Shown here piece after piece: positions 1 through 7,730 of a stretch of DNA of 43,259 bases. The translations under genes were made by a program, and so were the position numbers. The DNA is from Candidatus Heimdallarchaeota archaeon (lineage in GTDB: Archaea; Asgardarchaeota; Heimdallarchaeia; JABLTI01), in the NCBI GenBank assembly GCA_019058165.1, contig JAHLVZ010000013.1, positions 1 through 43,259 of the forward strand, read 5' to 3'. Every line of letters begins with the position of its first letter. The stretch's first letter is position 1. The notes beneath the pieces are model-generated. The model was not told the origin of the DNA. It ran no database searches and saw only the letters and a program-made list of their open reading frames with translations.

Positions 1-1279
1 GATTTAGGATTATTCACTAAAGTTTCTACAAAAATATCAATTACTTCTTCCAACTTCTCCTTCTTGGCTTTTATATCTAATTGAAAACAAGAATGGAATT
101 CATGCCAACATGTTTCTTCTAATTTATTGGCTTTTTTCGACTTAGTGCTTTTCTTCTCAATATTGAAATTCTCATAAATTTCATTCAAATTTGATAGGTA
201 CTCGTTGTGTTTTGCTGAAAGTTTCCCTTGATATTGGGTTATCATCCAGGTTATGTCTTCATCTGAGAGTTCAAGTAAAGTCGGAATAAAGATTGGGCGA
301 ATATTCTTAACAATCATATTTTCAATTTTCTTTTTAGAATCCCATTCTTCATTTGTTAAAATGGCTTCTTTGACAAAATCCTTCAAGGCTTCTTGAACAC
401 TTTCAGGAGCTTCATAGGATGCTTGTAGAGTATAATCACTATAGAGACATTTTTCTGCTCGTTCCTTTGTCTCCTCTGCTTTCTCAAGATTACCTGAGCC
501 TCTATAAGCAGCTACTAATATTCCCCAAGCATCCTTATCCTTTGGGTTAATAATAAGAGCTTTTTCGAGATAATCAATTGCAGTTATTCTTTCTTCTTTT
601 GCAACATATGCATAAGCTAAATCTCTTAAATACTCAAACTTTCTATCATCCATTTCCACAGCTTTCTTTAAAATCAATAGAGCATTATCCCAATCCATTT
701 TTGTCATCAGATAATGATGTCCAAGGATCCACCAATAATCCGGTTCTTCAGGATGAAGATCTTTTAATCTTGTATAACATTCAATTATTTTGTCAGCATT
801 ATTTTTACTTTTATAGATTCCGATCAATTTCTCCCAATAAAGATCAGATTACGGATAAGCTTCAATTAACTTCTCTAAACAATCAATTTGCTTCGCAATG
901 CGATTCTTAGTTCGCCAGTATTCATAAAATGTAAATAACGCTTCTTCGTGTTTTGGATCAATCTTAAGAACTTTTTCAATATAAGATTTCGTTTTATCCA
1001 ATTTACCCGTATAAGAATAGAGAGCACCTATTCTCATTAGAGCTTCTGTATGTTTAGGATCAATTTCTAGAGCTCTTTCCATTGTTTTCAATGCTTTATT
1101 AAAATCAAGTGTTGTGAAATTTTCACACCATAGTTAATCCAAAATTGTGGGTGATCCTTAAATTGTTCTTCTCTCTCAGCATATTTCTTAATTAGCTCTT
1201 CAAAATTACTTTCCTTCATTAATTTGTTTAGACTTATAAAAAATTTCTTGAATTCTTTCTCTAAATCAGTTTTCGACAT
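1..1279 (-). pseudogene. TPR-repeat protein, interrupted by a frameshift and a stop codon; continues past the left edge
   Basis: Reading the minus strand from 1279 gives an N-terminal segment (MSKTDLEKEF..., 63 codons) that leaves frame near 1105-1115. The next frame carries TPR units (ERALEIDPKHTEALMRIGALY, IEKVLKIDPKHEEALF) up to an in-frame TAA at 849-851. After that stop the same frame stays open to base 1, with further TPR units (YWWILGHHYL, YLEKALIINPKDKDAWGILV) and a charged helical C-terminal part. Both joins sit inside continuing TPR homology, so this was one gene of more than 420 codons. The stop could be a single CAA-to-TAA change. TPR proteins are protein-interaction scaffolds; no specific role is suggested. 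The two lesions mean either a decaying gene or assembly errors. The C terminus lies outside the window. Confidence 0.75.
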
Positions 1280-1470
1280 AATGCTGTTCCCTATTCAACT
1301 CGCGAGTTACTGTTGTTTTCTACAACAAATATCTTTTCAGCTTTAATTATTAATCTTATTATACATTGGTGCTTTTTCTTAAAATATCAAAATTCTGGAA
1401 AAAAAAGTAAAGAAGTATATTACTTGAACAGAAATAAAAAAAAAAGAAGAAATTGATTAAGAGAGATGTT

Positions 1471-1770
1471 TTATAAGAGATCAAAATCTCGTATTGCGCG
1501 CTCCTTTTTAAGCTGACTAAGGAATGAGGTAATTTGTCTATCTTTTCTTTGATCGAATATTTTCTGTTTAAATTTCTTCTCGATTAATGCTTCAAGCTGA
1601 ATTAAAAGTCTATCATCATAAGGTTTGAAATCTAGATCCCCACTAGGAAGCAGATCAATTTTTTCAACTACTGTGAATAGTTTCTTAATCAAAATTTCTT
1701 CTATTTCACTATGTAATGATTGACGTGTTGAAATAACTTCTTGTGGAATTTCTTCCTCGTTTTCAGACAT
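1471..1770 (-). CDS. small acidic hypothetical protein (99 aa)
   Basis: I do not recognise this protein. It starts with ATG three or four bases after a GGGAGA motif. It is predicted to be mostly helical, with an acidic N terminus (MSENEEEIP) and a lysine-rich second half, and has no membrane segment, cysteine motif or signal peptide. It stands alone between the broken TPR gene and the exported hydrolase, with about 180-190 bases on either side, so it is probably its own transcription unit. Its reality rests on codon-like composition, a usable ribosome-binding site and the absence of a competing frame. Confidence 0.6.
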   Translation of the reverse strand: MSENEEEIPQEVISTRQSLHSEIEEILIKKLFTVVEKIDLLPSGDLDFKPYDDRLLIQLEALIEKKFKQKIFDQRKDRQITSFLSQLKKERAIRDFDLL

Positions 1771-1953
1771 ACGTCTCCCTCTAATAATATAATAGTTGAC
1801 AAAATATAAAAGACTTCACTGTAGTTAGGATTAATTCTTGAGTTATTTTAGAACATTTACTATCCACTGAGCCTTAATCTAAAAAATAAATAAAATTGGC
1901 ACTGTATTTTGCTACCAGTGCCTCGTGTGTAATCTTTGAGTTATTCTTTACTA

Positions 1954-2736
1954 TCATTGCTCAAATACATGACTTTCCCAATATTCAAGATGAATTATTT
2001 GACATTCACTCATGACATAAGAACCATAGTTGGCAATGAATAATTGGCAAGCGCCTCCACCATAATGAATAGGTATAAAGTACTGTCCTTCAATAGTATT
2101 AAGAGCGTCAACAACTTCCATGTCAGTCATTGTCTGACAACCAGGACCCAAGGGTAATAAAGCTACATTAACTAAGCCCGTGAGTTGGCTATATTCATCG
2201 ATGTTTTTTGAATCCCCTGCATGGAAAAATGTGAATCCATCTACGTCAATAAGATAACTGGTCCAATTAGCTGCCTTGGGATGACTTGCGGGATAAATAT
2301 CTACCGGTAATGTATACATGTAAAAAGCAGTAATCTTTATGTTGCCAAATTCTAATACGTCTCCAGGATTTACACCAATCCCATCATGAACGGCAAGTTC
2401 GACAGACATGTTTTCTGGCATAATATAGGTCGTGCTTTCTTTATCAAGATAACTAAGTGATGTGGGATCATAGTGATCTCCATGTGGATGTGTAATTAGA
2501 ATAAAGTCTGCATCTAAATCATCATATGCTGAATTCAAACTGTATGGATCAACATAAATCCTTGTGTCCTGTGTTTCAATCATAATTCCTGCATTGTATA
2601 ATAGCTTCAGTGTGATTGATGTATCAATACTATTATTTCTTAATGGTATAACTATTGATGGAACTGCAATTGTTGTTATTGCTAAAATAACTCCTAAACT
2701 TATTAGGATATTCCGAGTAATTTTTGAAAGTGCCAT
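1954..2736 (-). CDS. exported or membrane-anchored metallo-beta-lactamase-fold hydrolase
   Basis: This 260-aa protein begins with one hydrophobic segment (about residues 9-31), a signal anchor or signal peptide that places the catalytic domain outside the membrane. The zinc-binding motif THPHGDHYD lies near residues 82-90. Downstream are a GDS motif (FHAGDSKNIDEYS) and a late IPIHYGG histidine, the usual order of MBL ligands. The overall pattern (short domain, LLYNAGIMIETQDTRIYVDP opening, IPIHYG ending) matches UlaG-like / L-ascorbate-6-phosphate-lactonase-type family members, many of which have unknown substrates. The gene is preceded by a 220-base spacer and appears monocistronic. The fold is clear; the substrate is not. 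Confidence 0.8.
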   Translation of the reverse strand: MALSKITRNILISLGVILAITTIAVPSIVIPLRNNSIDTSITLKLLYNAGIMIETQDTRIYVDPYSLNSAYDDLDADFILITHPHGDHYDPTSLSYLDKESTTYIMPENMSVELAVHDGIGVNPGDVLEFGNIKITAFYMYTLPVDIYPASHPKAANWTSYLIDVDGFTFFHAGDSKNIDEYSQLTGLVNVALLPLGPGCQTMTDMEVVDALNTIEGQYFIPIHYGGGACQLFIANYGSYVMSECQIIHLEYWESHVFEQ

Positions 2737-2913
2737 AATATTTCATCTTCTTCTAGGTAGATTTAAGGTCTCTCATATTTCTGAGAATGAATTCGCATTT
2801 AGAGTCAGAATGATATATAGAATATACGATTTATTAGCGAAAGATTTCGGATTATATCTAAAAAAATTATTAACCGAACAAAGAGTACTAAGAAATAAAG
2901 TTTCTAATTAAAA

Positions 2914-2948
2914 CAAAAAAAGAGATAGAAAGCCCCTCTACTAAGGGG
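2914..2948 (-). terminator. hairpin plus T-run downstream of the surface-protein gene
   Basis: On the minus strand, CCCCT-tagtag-AGGGG (2933-2948) is followed within about 12 bases by TTTTTTTGTTTT. It starts just after the stop codon of the surface-protein gene at 2959. The position and the stem followed by a U-rich tail fit a terminator; archaeal termination mainly needs the U-rich tract. Confidence 0.5.
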
Positions 2949-2958
2949 AGCATTCATT

Positions 2959-4752
2959 TTATTTTTGTGGTCTTAGGATTAACAAAGTAATAACTATTGG
3001 CAGAATAATTAGAATAATTAACATCAACCATAATAAGAAATTACTATGAGCTACTCCAGCGTTTTCAGCTTCCACAACGAATTCTTCAACATCGGTTTCG
3101 GCAGTATTATAATATTCATCAATTGCTCTAACCCAGATTTCAACGGTTTCCCCGGTTGTAGCTACGACTACAAAACTAGCTGTCCAAGTATTACTTGCAA
3201 TTTGGTTCATAGCTATAGAGTACTGCTTGCCTCGAATTCTATATAAGACATCCACAGATAACAGATTACTTGTTTCATTGATTATTACTGTAACTGTAAC
3301 ATTCTGCATTGTAATGATTATTTCAGGCATTTCATCTATTGTTATAATGGGAGCTGCAAGATCATGCGGGATTATTTTTATTGAATAGTAATCCCCGCCA
3401 TCATCTAATTTTAAGATATTATTTCCTGAATCATTTAACCAAATGTAAAACTGTATGTGAGTAAAGATAGGATAGCTATCTGGGAATTGATACTTGTATT
3501 CGTACCAGGTATTATTTACACCGGTTTCATTTAGTACCATTGCTATTTCTTGCCAGTCTCCTTCATCGACTTTGTAATTTAAATTGCAAACGTCTAGGGG
3601 GGATTGTTCTGTTACATTCACAAAGACGAGTATTTCATCATCTATTGTCAATTGATAATCATGGCTTACTTCTCCCGTTGGATTCATATGATCCCAATGT
3701 ACGGAAAATATTTCCCATGGTTCAAGGGCAGAATTTCGGAATATGTGATACTGGCCATCAGTATTATTTGCAAAAATTTCCCAGTTGATTTTTGAATCAA
3801 TCGGATAACTGGAGAAAGTGTAATTAAATTGATCTACTGTTAGATTCTCCATTTTTGTGAAAATCCATGGGCCTTCATCAATGGAATAATTTGCATAAAC
3901 TGAATCAATATCATAGAACGCATCTGTAATTGAAAGATTGAGTTTTAATGTATCATTAAAATCTATAGTTGCAGGAATGGGATCAAGGTAGCTCATCTCT
4001 GGTCCAACGACTGTAACAGAGAAAGAAAGCTCATCGGAATTAAATGCAGAGCTGTTATCTGTAGCTCTTACTTTAACAGAACGAACGCCTTTATCATCTT
4101 GTGAGCTAAGCCAATCCCAGGTGAAACTTGTTTGTCCTGGAAAAGGATCATCGATTTGGTATCTTAAATCGTTGTCTATAAAGAACTCAACCAAACTGAT
4201 ATTTGAAGTATCTACAATATTTGTTTCTACGGTATAAATACCCCAAACTTCTTCAAGAGCAATGCTTGGGTGAATGTAGGTAATATCTGGCAAATCAGTG
4301 TCTATGAAGATATATCCACCAGACCATTCAACTAGGCTGCTTTTTTCATCAGTATTTGTAATAGCGATAACTGTTACATTATAATTGGCTGAATCTAAAT
4401 GTGATCCATTGTATAGCAATGGTGAAAGTACCTGAGCTTCAAATGTAGCATCATCTTGTCTACCAAATGTTCTGGATGAATTGTAACTATCATAATCATT
4501 TGCTAAAATGGTAGCTGTAGATTGATTAACATATAATCTCAAAAATTCTGTATAAAGATCATAATTGAATCCTGTTAATGTAATCTCAACAGAAACTTCA
4601 ATCTGGTAAGTAATGTTAGAAGTCACCTCAAGAATAGTTAATGTGGGACTCTCTGCAGCGGTATCTTTTATTTGTAATGACACTAATGAAACGAATGGTA
4701 AAACCAACAAGATCAGTGCCATAGTTGTGAGTTTCTTTGAATGTATTTTCAA
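2959..4752 (-). CDS. large secreted surface protein with Ig-like repeats and a C-terminal membrane anchor
   Basis: This is a 597-aa cell-surface protein. It has a Sec-type signal peptide (charged MKIHSKKLTT, hydrophobic MALILLVLPFVSLVSL, likely cleavage after the DTAAES region). A long beta-rich ectodomain follows, with repeated patterns such as 'LEVTSNITYQIEVSVEITLT', 'VRATDNSSAF' and 'VRAIDEYYN' that look like tandem Ig/fibronectin-like or cadherin-like domains. Many N-X-S/T sequons suggest N-glycosylation. A single transmembrane helix (about residues 573-593, NFLLWLMLIILIILPIVITL) ends in a short basic tail, so most of the protein faces outward. Archaeal surface and adhesion proteins commonly have this layout. 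I do not recognise a named family. It appears monocistronic, with its own terminator-like hairpin. Confidence 0.75.
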   Translation of the reverse strand: MKIHSKKLTTMALILLVLPFVSLVSLQIKDTAAESPTLTILEVTSNITYQIEVSVEITLTGFNYDLYTEFLRLYVNQSTATILANDYDSYNSSRTFGRQDDATFEAQVLSPLLYNGSHLDSANYNVTVIAITNTDEKSSLVEWSGGYIFIDTDLPDITYIHPSIALEEVWGIYTVETNIVDTSNISLVEFFIDNDLRYQIDDPFPGQTSFTWDWLSSQDDKGVRSVKVRATDNSSAFNSDELSFSVTVVGPEMSYLDPIPATIDFNDTLKLNLSITDAFYDIDSVYANYSIDEGPWIFTKMENLTVDQFNYTFSSYPIDSKINWEIFANNTDGQYHIFRNSALEPWEIFSVHWDHMNPTGEVSHDYQLTIDDEILVFVNVTEQSPLDVCNLNYKVDEGDWQEIAMVLNETGVNNTWYEYKYQFPDSYPIFTHIQFYIWLNDSGNNILKLDDGGDYYSIKIIPHDLAAPIITIDEMPEIIITMQNVTVTVIINETSNLLSVDVLYRIRGKQYSIAMNQIASNTWTASFVVVATTGETVEIWVRAIDEYYNTAETDVEEFVVEAENAGVAHSNFLLWLMLIILIILPIVITLLILRPQK

Positions 4753-5107
4753 TGTCTTTCACCTTGATTTAGATTAATAGCCAAATATTGAATTTTGTTA
4801 ACTTGATTTGTTTTATCAGTTAACTGTCTCTAAATTATTAATGTTTTTAAAGTTTCCACCCTTTCGAAGAAAGGGTATCTTCAAAAGGTTTACCCATATT
4901 TTCGGAATTAATTTTACCCAGAACAGAGATTATTTAAGGTCTTTGATGGATAACGAAAATTATTTGAAATATCAAAAGGAAAGTGTGAAAATTAAAGTAT
5001 TCGAAAGATAGACTAATTTTCACTTTCTCAAGGAATAAAGAGATAATTAAGAAGATTTATTAACAGCCTATAAGGGCATGTCATTCAACTCAACGGAGGA
5101 AATCCTA
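4753..5107. other. 355-base divergent intergenic region with one short perfect hairpin
   Basis: This region separates the surface-protein gene (minus) from rps17e (plus), so it must hold promoters for both. The only clear structure is a perfect 7-bp hairpin, CCCTTTC-GAA-GAAAGGG, at 4859-4875. A 67-codon plus-strand reading frame crosses it but has no ribosome-binding site or recognisable sequence. An AT-rich TATA-like stretch (around 5050-5066) lies upstream of rps17e. I see no tRNA or other RNA gene here. Confidence 0.4.
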
Positions 5108-5350
5108 ATGGGTAATATTCGATCTCAGAAAATTAAACGAACCGCAAAGGAATTAGTAGCTAAATATCACCAGCATCTCTCAACTGATTTCGATGAAAAC
5201 AAAATACTTGTCAATAAATTGACAAATGTAATGTCCAAACGAATGAGAAATCGAATCGCTGGTTATGTTACAAGAATAATGGTACAAATTAAAGATGGCA
5301 AAGTTCAAGTCATCGAAAAATTAGCTGTTGGTGGAGCAACCCAATTATAG
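5108..5350 (+). CDS. rps17e: small-subunit ribosomal protein eS17 (S17e)
   Basis: This 80-aa protein has the eS17 signature: MGNIRSQKIKRTAKELVAKY at the start, then TDFDENKILVNKL, and the diagnostic SKRMRNRIAGYVTR helix. eS17 is a small-subunit protein shared by archaea and eukaryotes and absent from bacteria. I chose the ATG at 5108 because GGAGGA lies seven bases before it and because family members begin MGxIR; a reading frame opening at 5078 would add ten residues that the family lacks. The gene stands alone, convergent with the ATP-grasp gene and followed by a T-rich tract. Confidence 0.95.
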   Translation: MGNIRSQKIKRTAKELVAKYHQHLSTDFDENKILVNKLTNVMSKRMRNRIAGYVTRIMVQIKDGKVQVIEKLAVGGATQL

Positions 5351-5433
5351 TTACTTTTATTTTTCAAAAGGCTTCAACCAACAATTCTTCTTAATTTCTA
5401 ATCTTGAAAAGAAATTAAAAAATTAAGGTTTTT

Positions 5434-6663
5434 TCATGAAAGATTTTGCAAAACTTCATTTTTGATGTTTCGAAAATTCTTTCTTGCCATTTCAATTGTT
5501 GCTCCTAGACCCATTAAGAGAGCATAGGAATGAGAATTATTCCCAACAGGGAAGGGGGGACTTAGGACACCATCTATAATTGCTGCTTGTTCAAATCTAG
5601 CAATTTTGTTAAAAGTTGATGGCACAGTGATTTTAGAGAAAGTAGCAGAACCATTTAACTTTATTTCTCCAGTTAGCTTTCCTTTTTCCACAATTTCTAC
5701 CAATTCTTTGGCAACGTTTCTGTTTGCTAATTCATTAATAGCTATGAAGGGAACGGTAACTCTAGGATTAACTTCAATAACAAACACTCCATCTTCACCC
5801 ACTACTAAATCTACACCAATAAATCCATTGAGATTCATTTGTTCTACAAGTTTAATTGATGTTTTAATTATCTCCTCATTGTATTTAGGAATACTATATG
5901 GAACTTCTCCTCCTAAATAATCCCCAGATTTCTTCATTGAATCCAATCGAAGATTCTGATGATTGATTGATATTGGAACGACTTTATCATCATTTACTAA
6001 TAAACTTGTACTAATTGGAGTGCCTTCTATGAACTCTTGAATTATACAATTATCCATACTAGTAACTGCATGAGCTGCTTGCAAACCAAATCCTAAGTCT
6101 TTAGGATTAGTCACTTTTGTAAGACCCTGACATCCTACACCATCTATTGGTTTAACAATTAATGGAAATCCTAAAACATCGACTTCATTTAGAATATTAT
6201 CAAAGGAATCATTATATGAAGGCGAGAATGTTGCAGGAATATTTAACCCTAATTCTTTAGCTAAATTCATTGCCTTTAATTTGTCACCAGCTTGTTCTAT
6301 GGAATCCGGATTACTCCCCAAAAAGGTTGCTTGTGAATTCACAATTATAGATGAGAGATCTTTCAGGATACCTTTGGATTCCGGAGCTAAAGTTAGGGCA
6401 TAATCAACCTGATCAGCGAAAGCTTTTATTCCACTAACAAAATCCTCATGACTAGAAACTGATTTGAATTCATGAATCGGGGAAATACGAATGTGCTGCA
6501 TTAGTCGATGATCTATTAATGTAGCAATTTCAAAACCTAATTGAGCAAATTGTTCAATGCATGATCTTAGAATGGCATAGCCTTCAGCAAGAATATTGAC
6601 TGGAAGATCTTCTTCTGCAAAACCACCGCCCACTATATAATCCACAATTAGAATTCTCTTCAC
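5434..6663 (-). CDS. ATP-grasp ligase, MfnD-like (tyramine-L-glutamate ligase family)
   Basis: This 409-aa enzyme has an N-terminal domain opening with MKRILIVDYIVGGGF and LPVNILAEGYAILRSCIEQF, a pattern I associate with archaeal MfnD-type ATP-grasp proteins. Next come an ATP-grasp core with the lysine strand FPLIVKPIDGVGCQG (about 166-180), the IIQEFIEG hinge (about 206-213), and the metal-binding EVNPR motif (about 298-302). ATP-grasp enzymes join a carboxylate to an amine through an acyl phosphate; MfnD joins glutamate to tyramine in methanofuran synthesis. The start is GTG with AGGATG upstream. The superfamily is certain; the substrate is inferred. A second, different ATP-grasp enzyme is encoded at 14177. 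Confidence 0.7.
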   Translation of the reverse strand: MKRILIVDYIVGGGFAEEDLPVNILAEGYAILRSCIEQFAQLGFEIATLIDHRLMQHIRISPIHEFKSVSSHEDFVSGIKAFADQVDYALTLAPESKGILKDLSSIIVNSQATFLGSNPDSIEQAGDKLKAMNLAKELGLNIPATFSPSYNDSFDNILNEVDVLGFPLIVKPIDGVGCQGLTKVTNPKDLGFGLQAAHAVTSMDNCIIQEFIEGTPISTSLLVNDDKVVPISINHQNLRLDSMKKSGDYLGGEVPYSIPKYNEEIIKTSIKLVEQMNLNGFIGVDLVVGEDGVFVIEVNPRVTVPFIAINELANRNVAKELVEIVEKGKLTGEIKLNGSATFSKITVPSTFNKIARFEQAAIIDGVLSPPFPVGNNSHSYALLMGLGATIEMARKNFRNIKNEVLQNLS

Positions 6664-6709
6664 AAATTTCTACATCCTACTGCCTTACTGCGCAACCAGA
6701 AAAAAAATT

Positions 6710-6720
6710 TACTTATAACT
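6710..6720 (-). promoter_or_regulatory. TATA-like box for the MfnD-like gene
   Basis: On the minus strand AGTTATAAGT lies about 50 bases upstream of the GTG start at 6663. That would place transcription start near 6690 and leave a leader of some 25 bases holding the AGGATG ribosome-binding motif. This is inferred from position and sequence only. Confidence 0.35.
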
Positions 6721-6762
6721 TTTTGCCAAACGTTGAAAAGAGACCTCTAAGAAAAATAAGAA

Positions 6763-7452
6763 CTATTTCTTCAAACTTGGGAAGAAATAGGTTTTATCTT
6801 TTTTATCTTTATAAGCTATCTCGTGATCCACTAAAGAAACCAGTGCTAATTCAATTCTTACTTTTTGCCAACCGGTCAGAGTAGCTACTTCTTCATAACT
6901 AGTTAATCCATTTACAGAAGCAATACTTAGTATTGTTAGTACATCTGATTCCAATTCCGCGGGTTTGAAAGTAATAAGCATCGATTTATTCTTCATTTTA
7001 TGCAATTTCGGAATTAAACCAGATTCAGCTAAGTATTCTAACGCTTTCTTAATCTCTCTTTTAGGAGCTTCCCAATTTGGTCTTTTATTTGCAAAGACAA
7101 TGCAAAAATCACTAAAGATCATTATCCCACCAAAACCACTGCTTTCATCTATGCCAACTTCTAATACTTCTTTGGCTAAGAATTGATCATACTTATCTTT
7201 ATCTTTGAATCTCTTTCTCTGTACTTTATTCCCAATACCAATTAATTCAGGCATACCTGCTTCTTTACGAAGTTTTACAAGTCGTTCATCCATAACTCGA
7301 GTTCCCTTTATTTCATCCTTGTATTTTTGCTCGAGATCAAGAACTCCTTTCTGTAAAACCTCTTTTCGTTTTTCTTTATCCTTTTCTTCAATGTCCTCTA
7401 GATCTTCTGCAAATTTTTTGTAAGCATCACTAACTTTATCTTTGTCACTCAA
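6763..7452 (-). CDS. vps22: ESCRT-II Vps22/SNF8-like (EAP30 domain) protein
   Basis: This 229-aa protein starts at TTG with GAGGT seven bases upstream. It has a charged coiled-coil N terminus (about 7-60) and then two winged-helix-like domains. The second half follows recalled human SNF8/Vps22 closely: an IKKALEYLAESGLIPKL helix (SNF8 has IKKLKALGTGFGIIP), then PAELESD (164-170; SNF8 PAELNMD), a helix ending in NGLTSYEEV, TGWQKVRIELAL with conserved Trp195 and Arg199 (SNF8 KWETERARQVL), and a closing TYFFPSL (SNF8 HYWLPAL). In eukaryotes Vps22 forms ESCRT-II with Vps25 and Vps36 and links ubiquitinated cargo to ESCRT-III. Asgard archaea encode ESCRT homologues. No other ESCRT or ubiquitin gene is in this window, so the gene is dispersed. 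Another coiled-coil/winged-helix protein is the main alternative. Confidence 0.75.
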   Translation of the reverse strand: MSDKDKVSDAYKKFAEDLEDIEEKDKEKRKEVLQKGVLDLEQKYKDEIKGTRVMDERLVKLRKEAGMPELIGIGNKVQRKRFKDKDKYDQFLAKEVLEVGIDESSGFGGIMIFSDFCIVFANKRPNWEAPKREIKKALEYLAESGLIPKLHKMKNKSMLITFKPAELESDVLTILSIASVNGLTSYEEVATLTGWQKVRIELALVSLVDHEIAYKDKKDKTYFFPSLKK

Positions 7453-7689
7453 GGAAATAACCTCATCTATCTTTGAGAAGACTACTTTTATTTAGCTTTT
7501 CAAATGAAAGTATTCTATTAATTATTAATAACATGTTTCTTCAGTAAATTAAACCTTTCATTTCAAAATTGAAAGCAATTATACAACAAAATTTGGATGC
7601 TAAGGACAATAGATTTGTATAATAGGGTTATTAATTATATAGAAACACTTTTCATAACAGCAATAAACTTGTCAGATGGTTGTAAGAAA

Positions 7690-7698
7690 GCTTATAAA
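7690..7698 (+). promoter_or_regulatory. TATA-like box for the beta-CASP RNase gene
   Basis: GCTTATAAAC lies about 35-40 bases before the TTG start at 7731. That would put transcription start near 7717-7722 and give a very short leader. No strong Shine-Dalgarno sequence is seen before this TTG, which fits near-leaderless initiation. Upstream bases to 7453 hold nothing else recognisable. Confidence 0.4.
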
Positions 7699-7730
7699 CA
7701 AAAACCAATTGGATTTGGTCGTGAACCTAT

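Noticed and set aside
578..910. 110-codon plus-strand frame over the TPR region
   Set aside because: It is the antisense of the TPR pseudogene; the minus frame carries clear repeat homology.
2564..2911. 115-codon plus-strand frame overlapping the hydrolase start and the spacer
   Set aside because: Half of it is antisense to the signal anchor of the hydrolase and the rest is low-complexity; no start signal.
4859..4875. Hairpin at 4859 as a copy of the one at 31281
   Set aside because: They share GAAAGGG and CCCTTTC words but in opposite order around the loop and with different loops; too short to call a repeat family.
4808..5011. 67-codon plus-strand reading frame between the surface-protein gene and rps17e
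   Set aside because: No ribosome-binding site, biased basic composition, no recognisable sequence, and it runs across a hairpin in a divergent promoter region.
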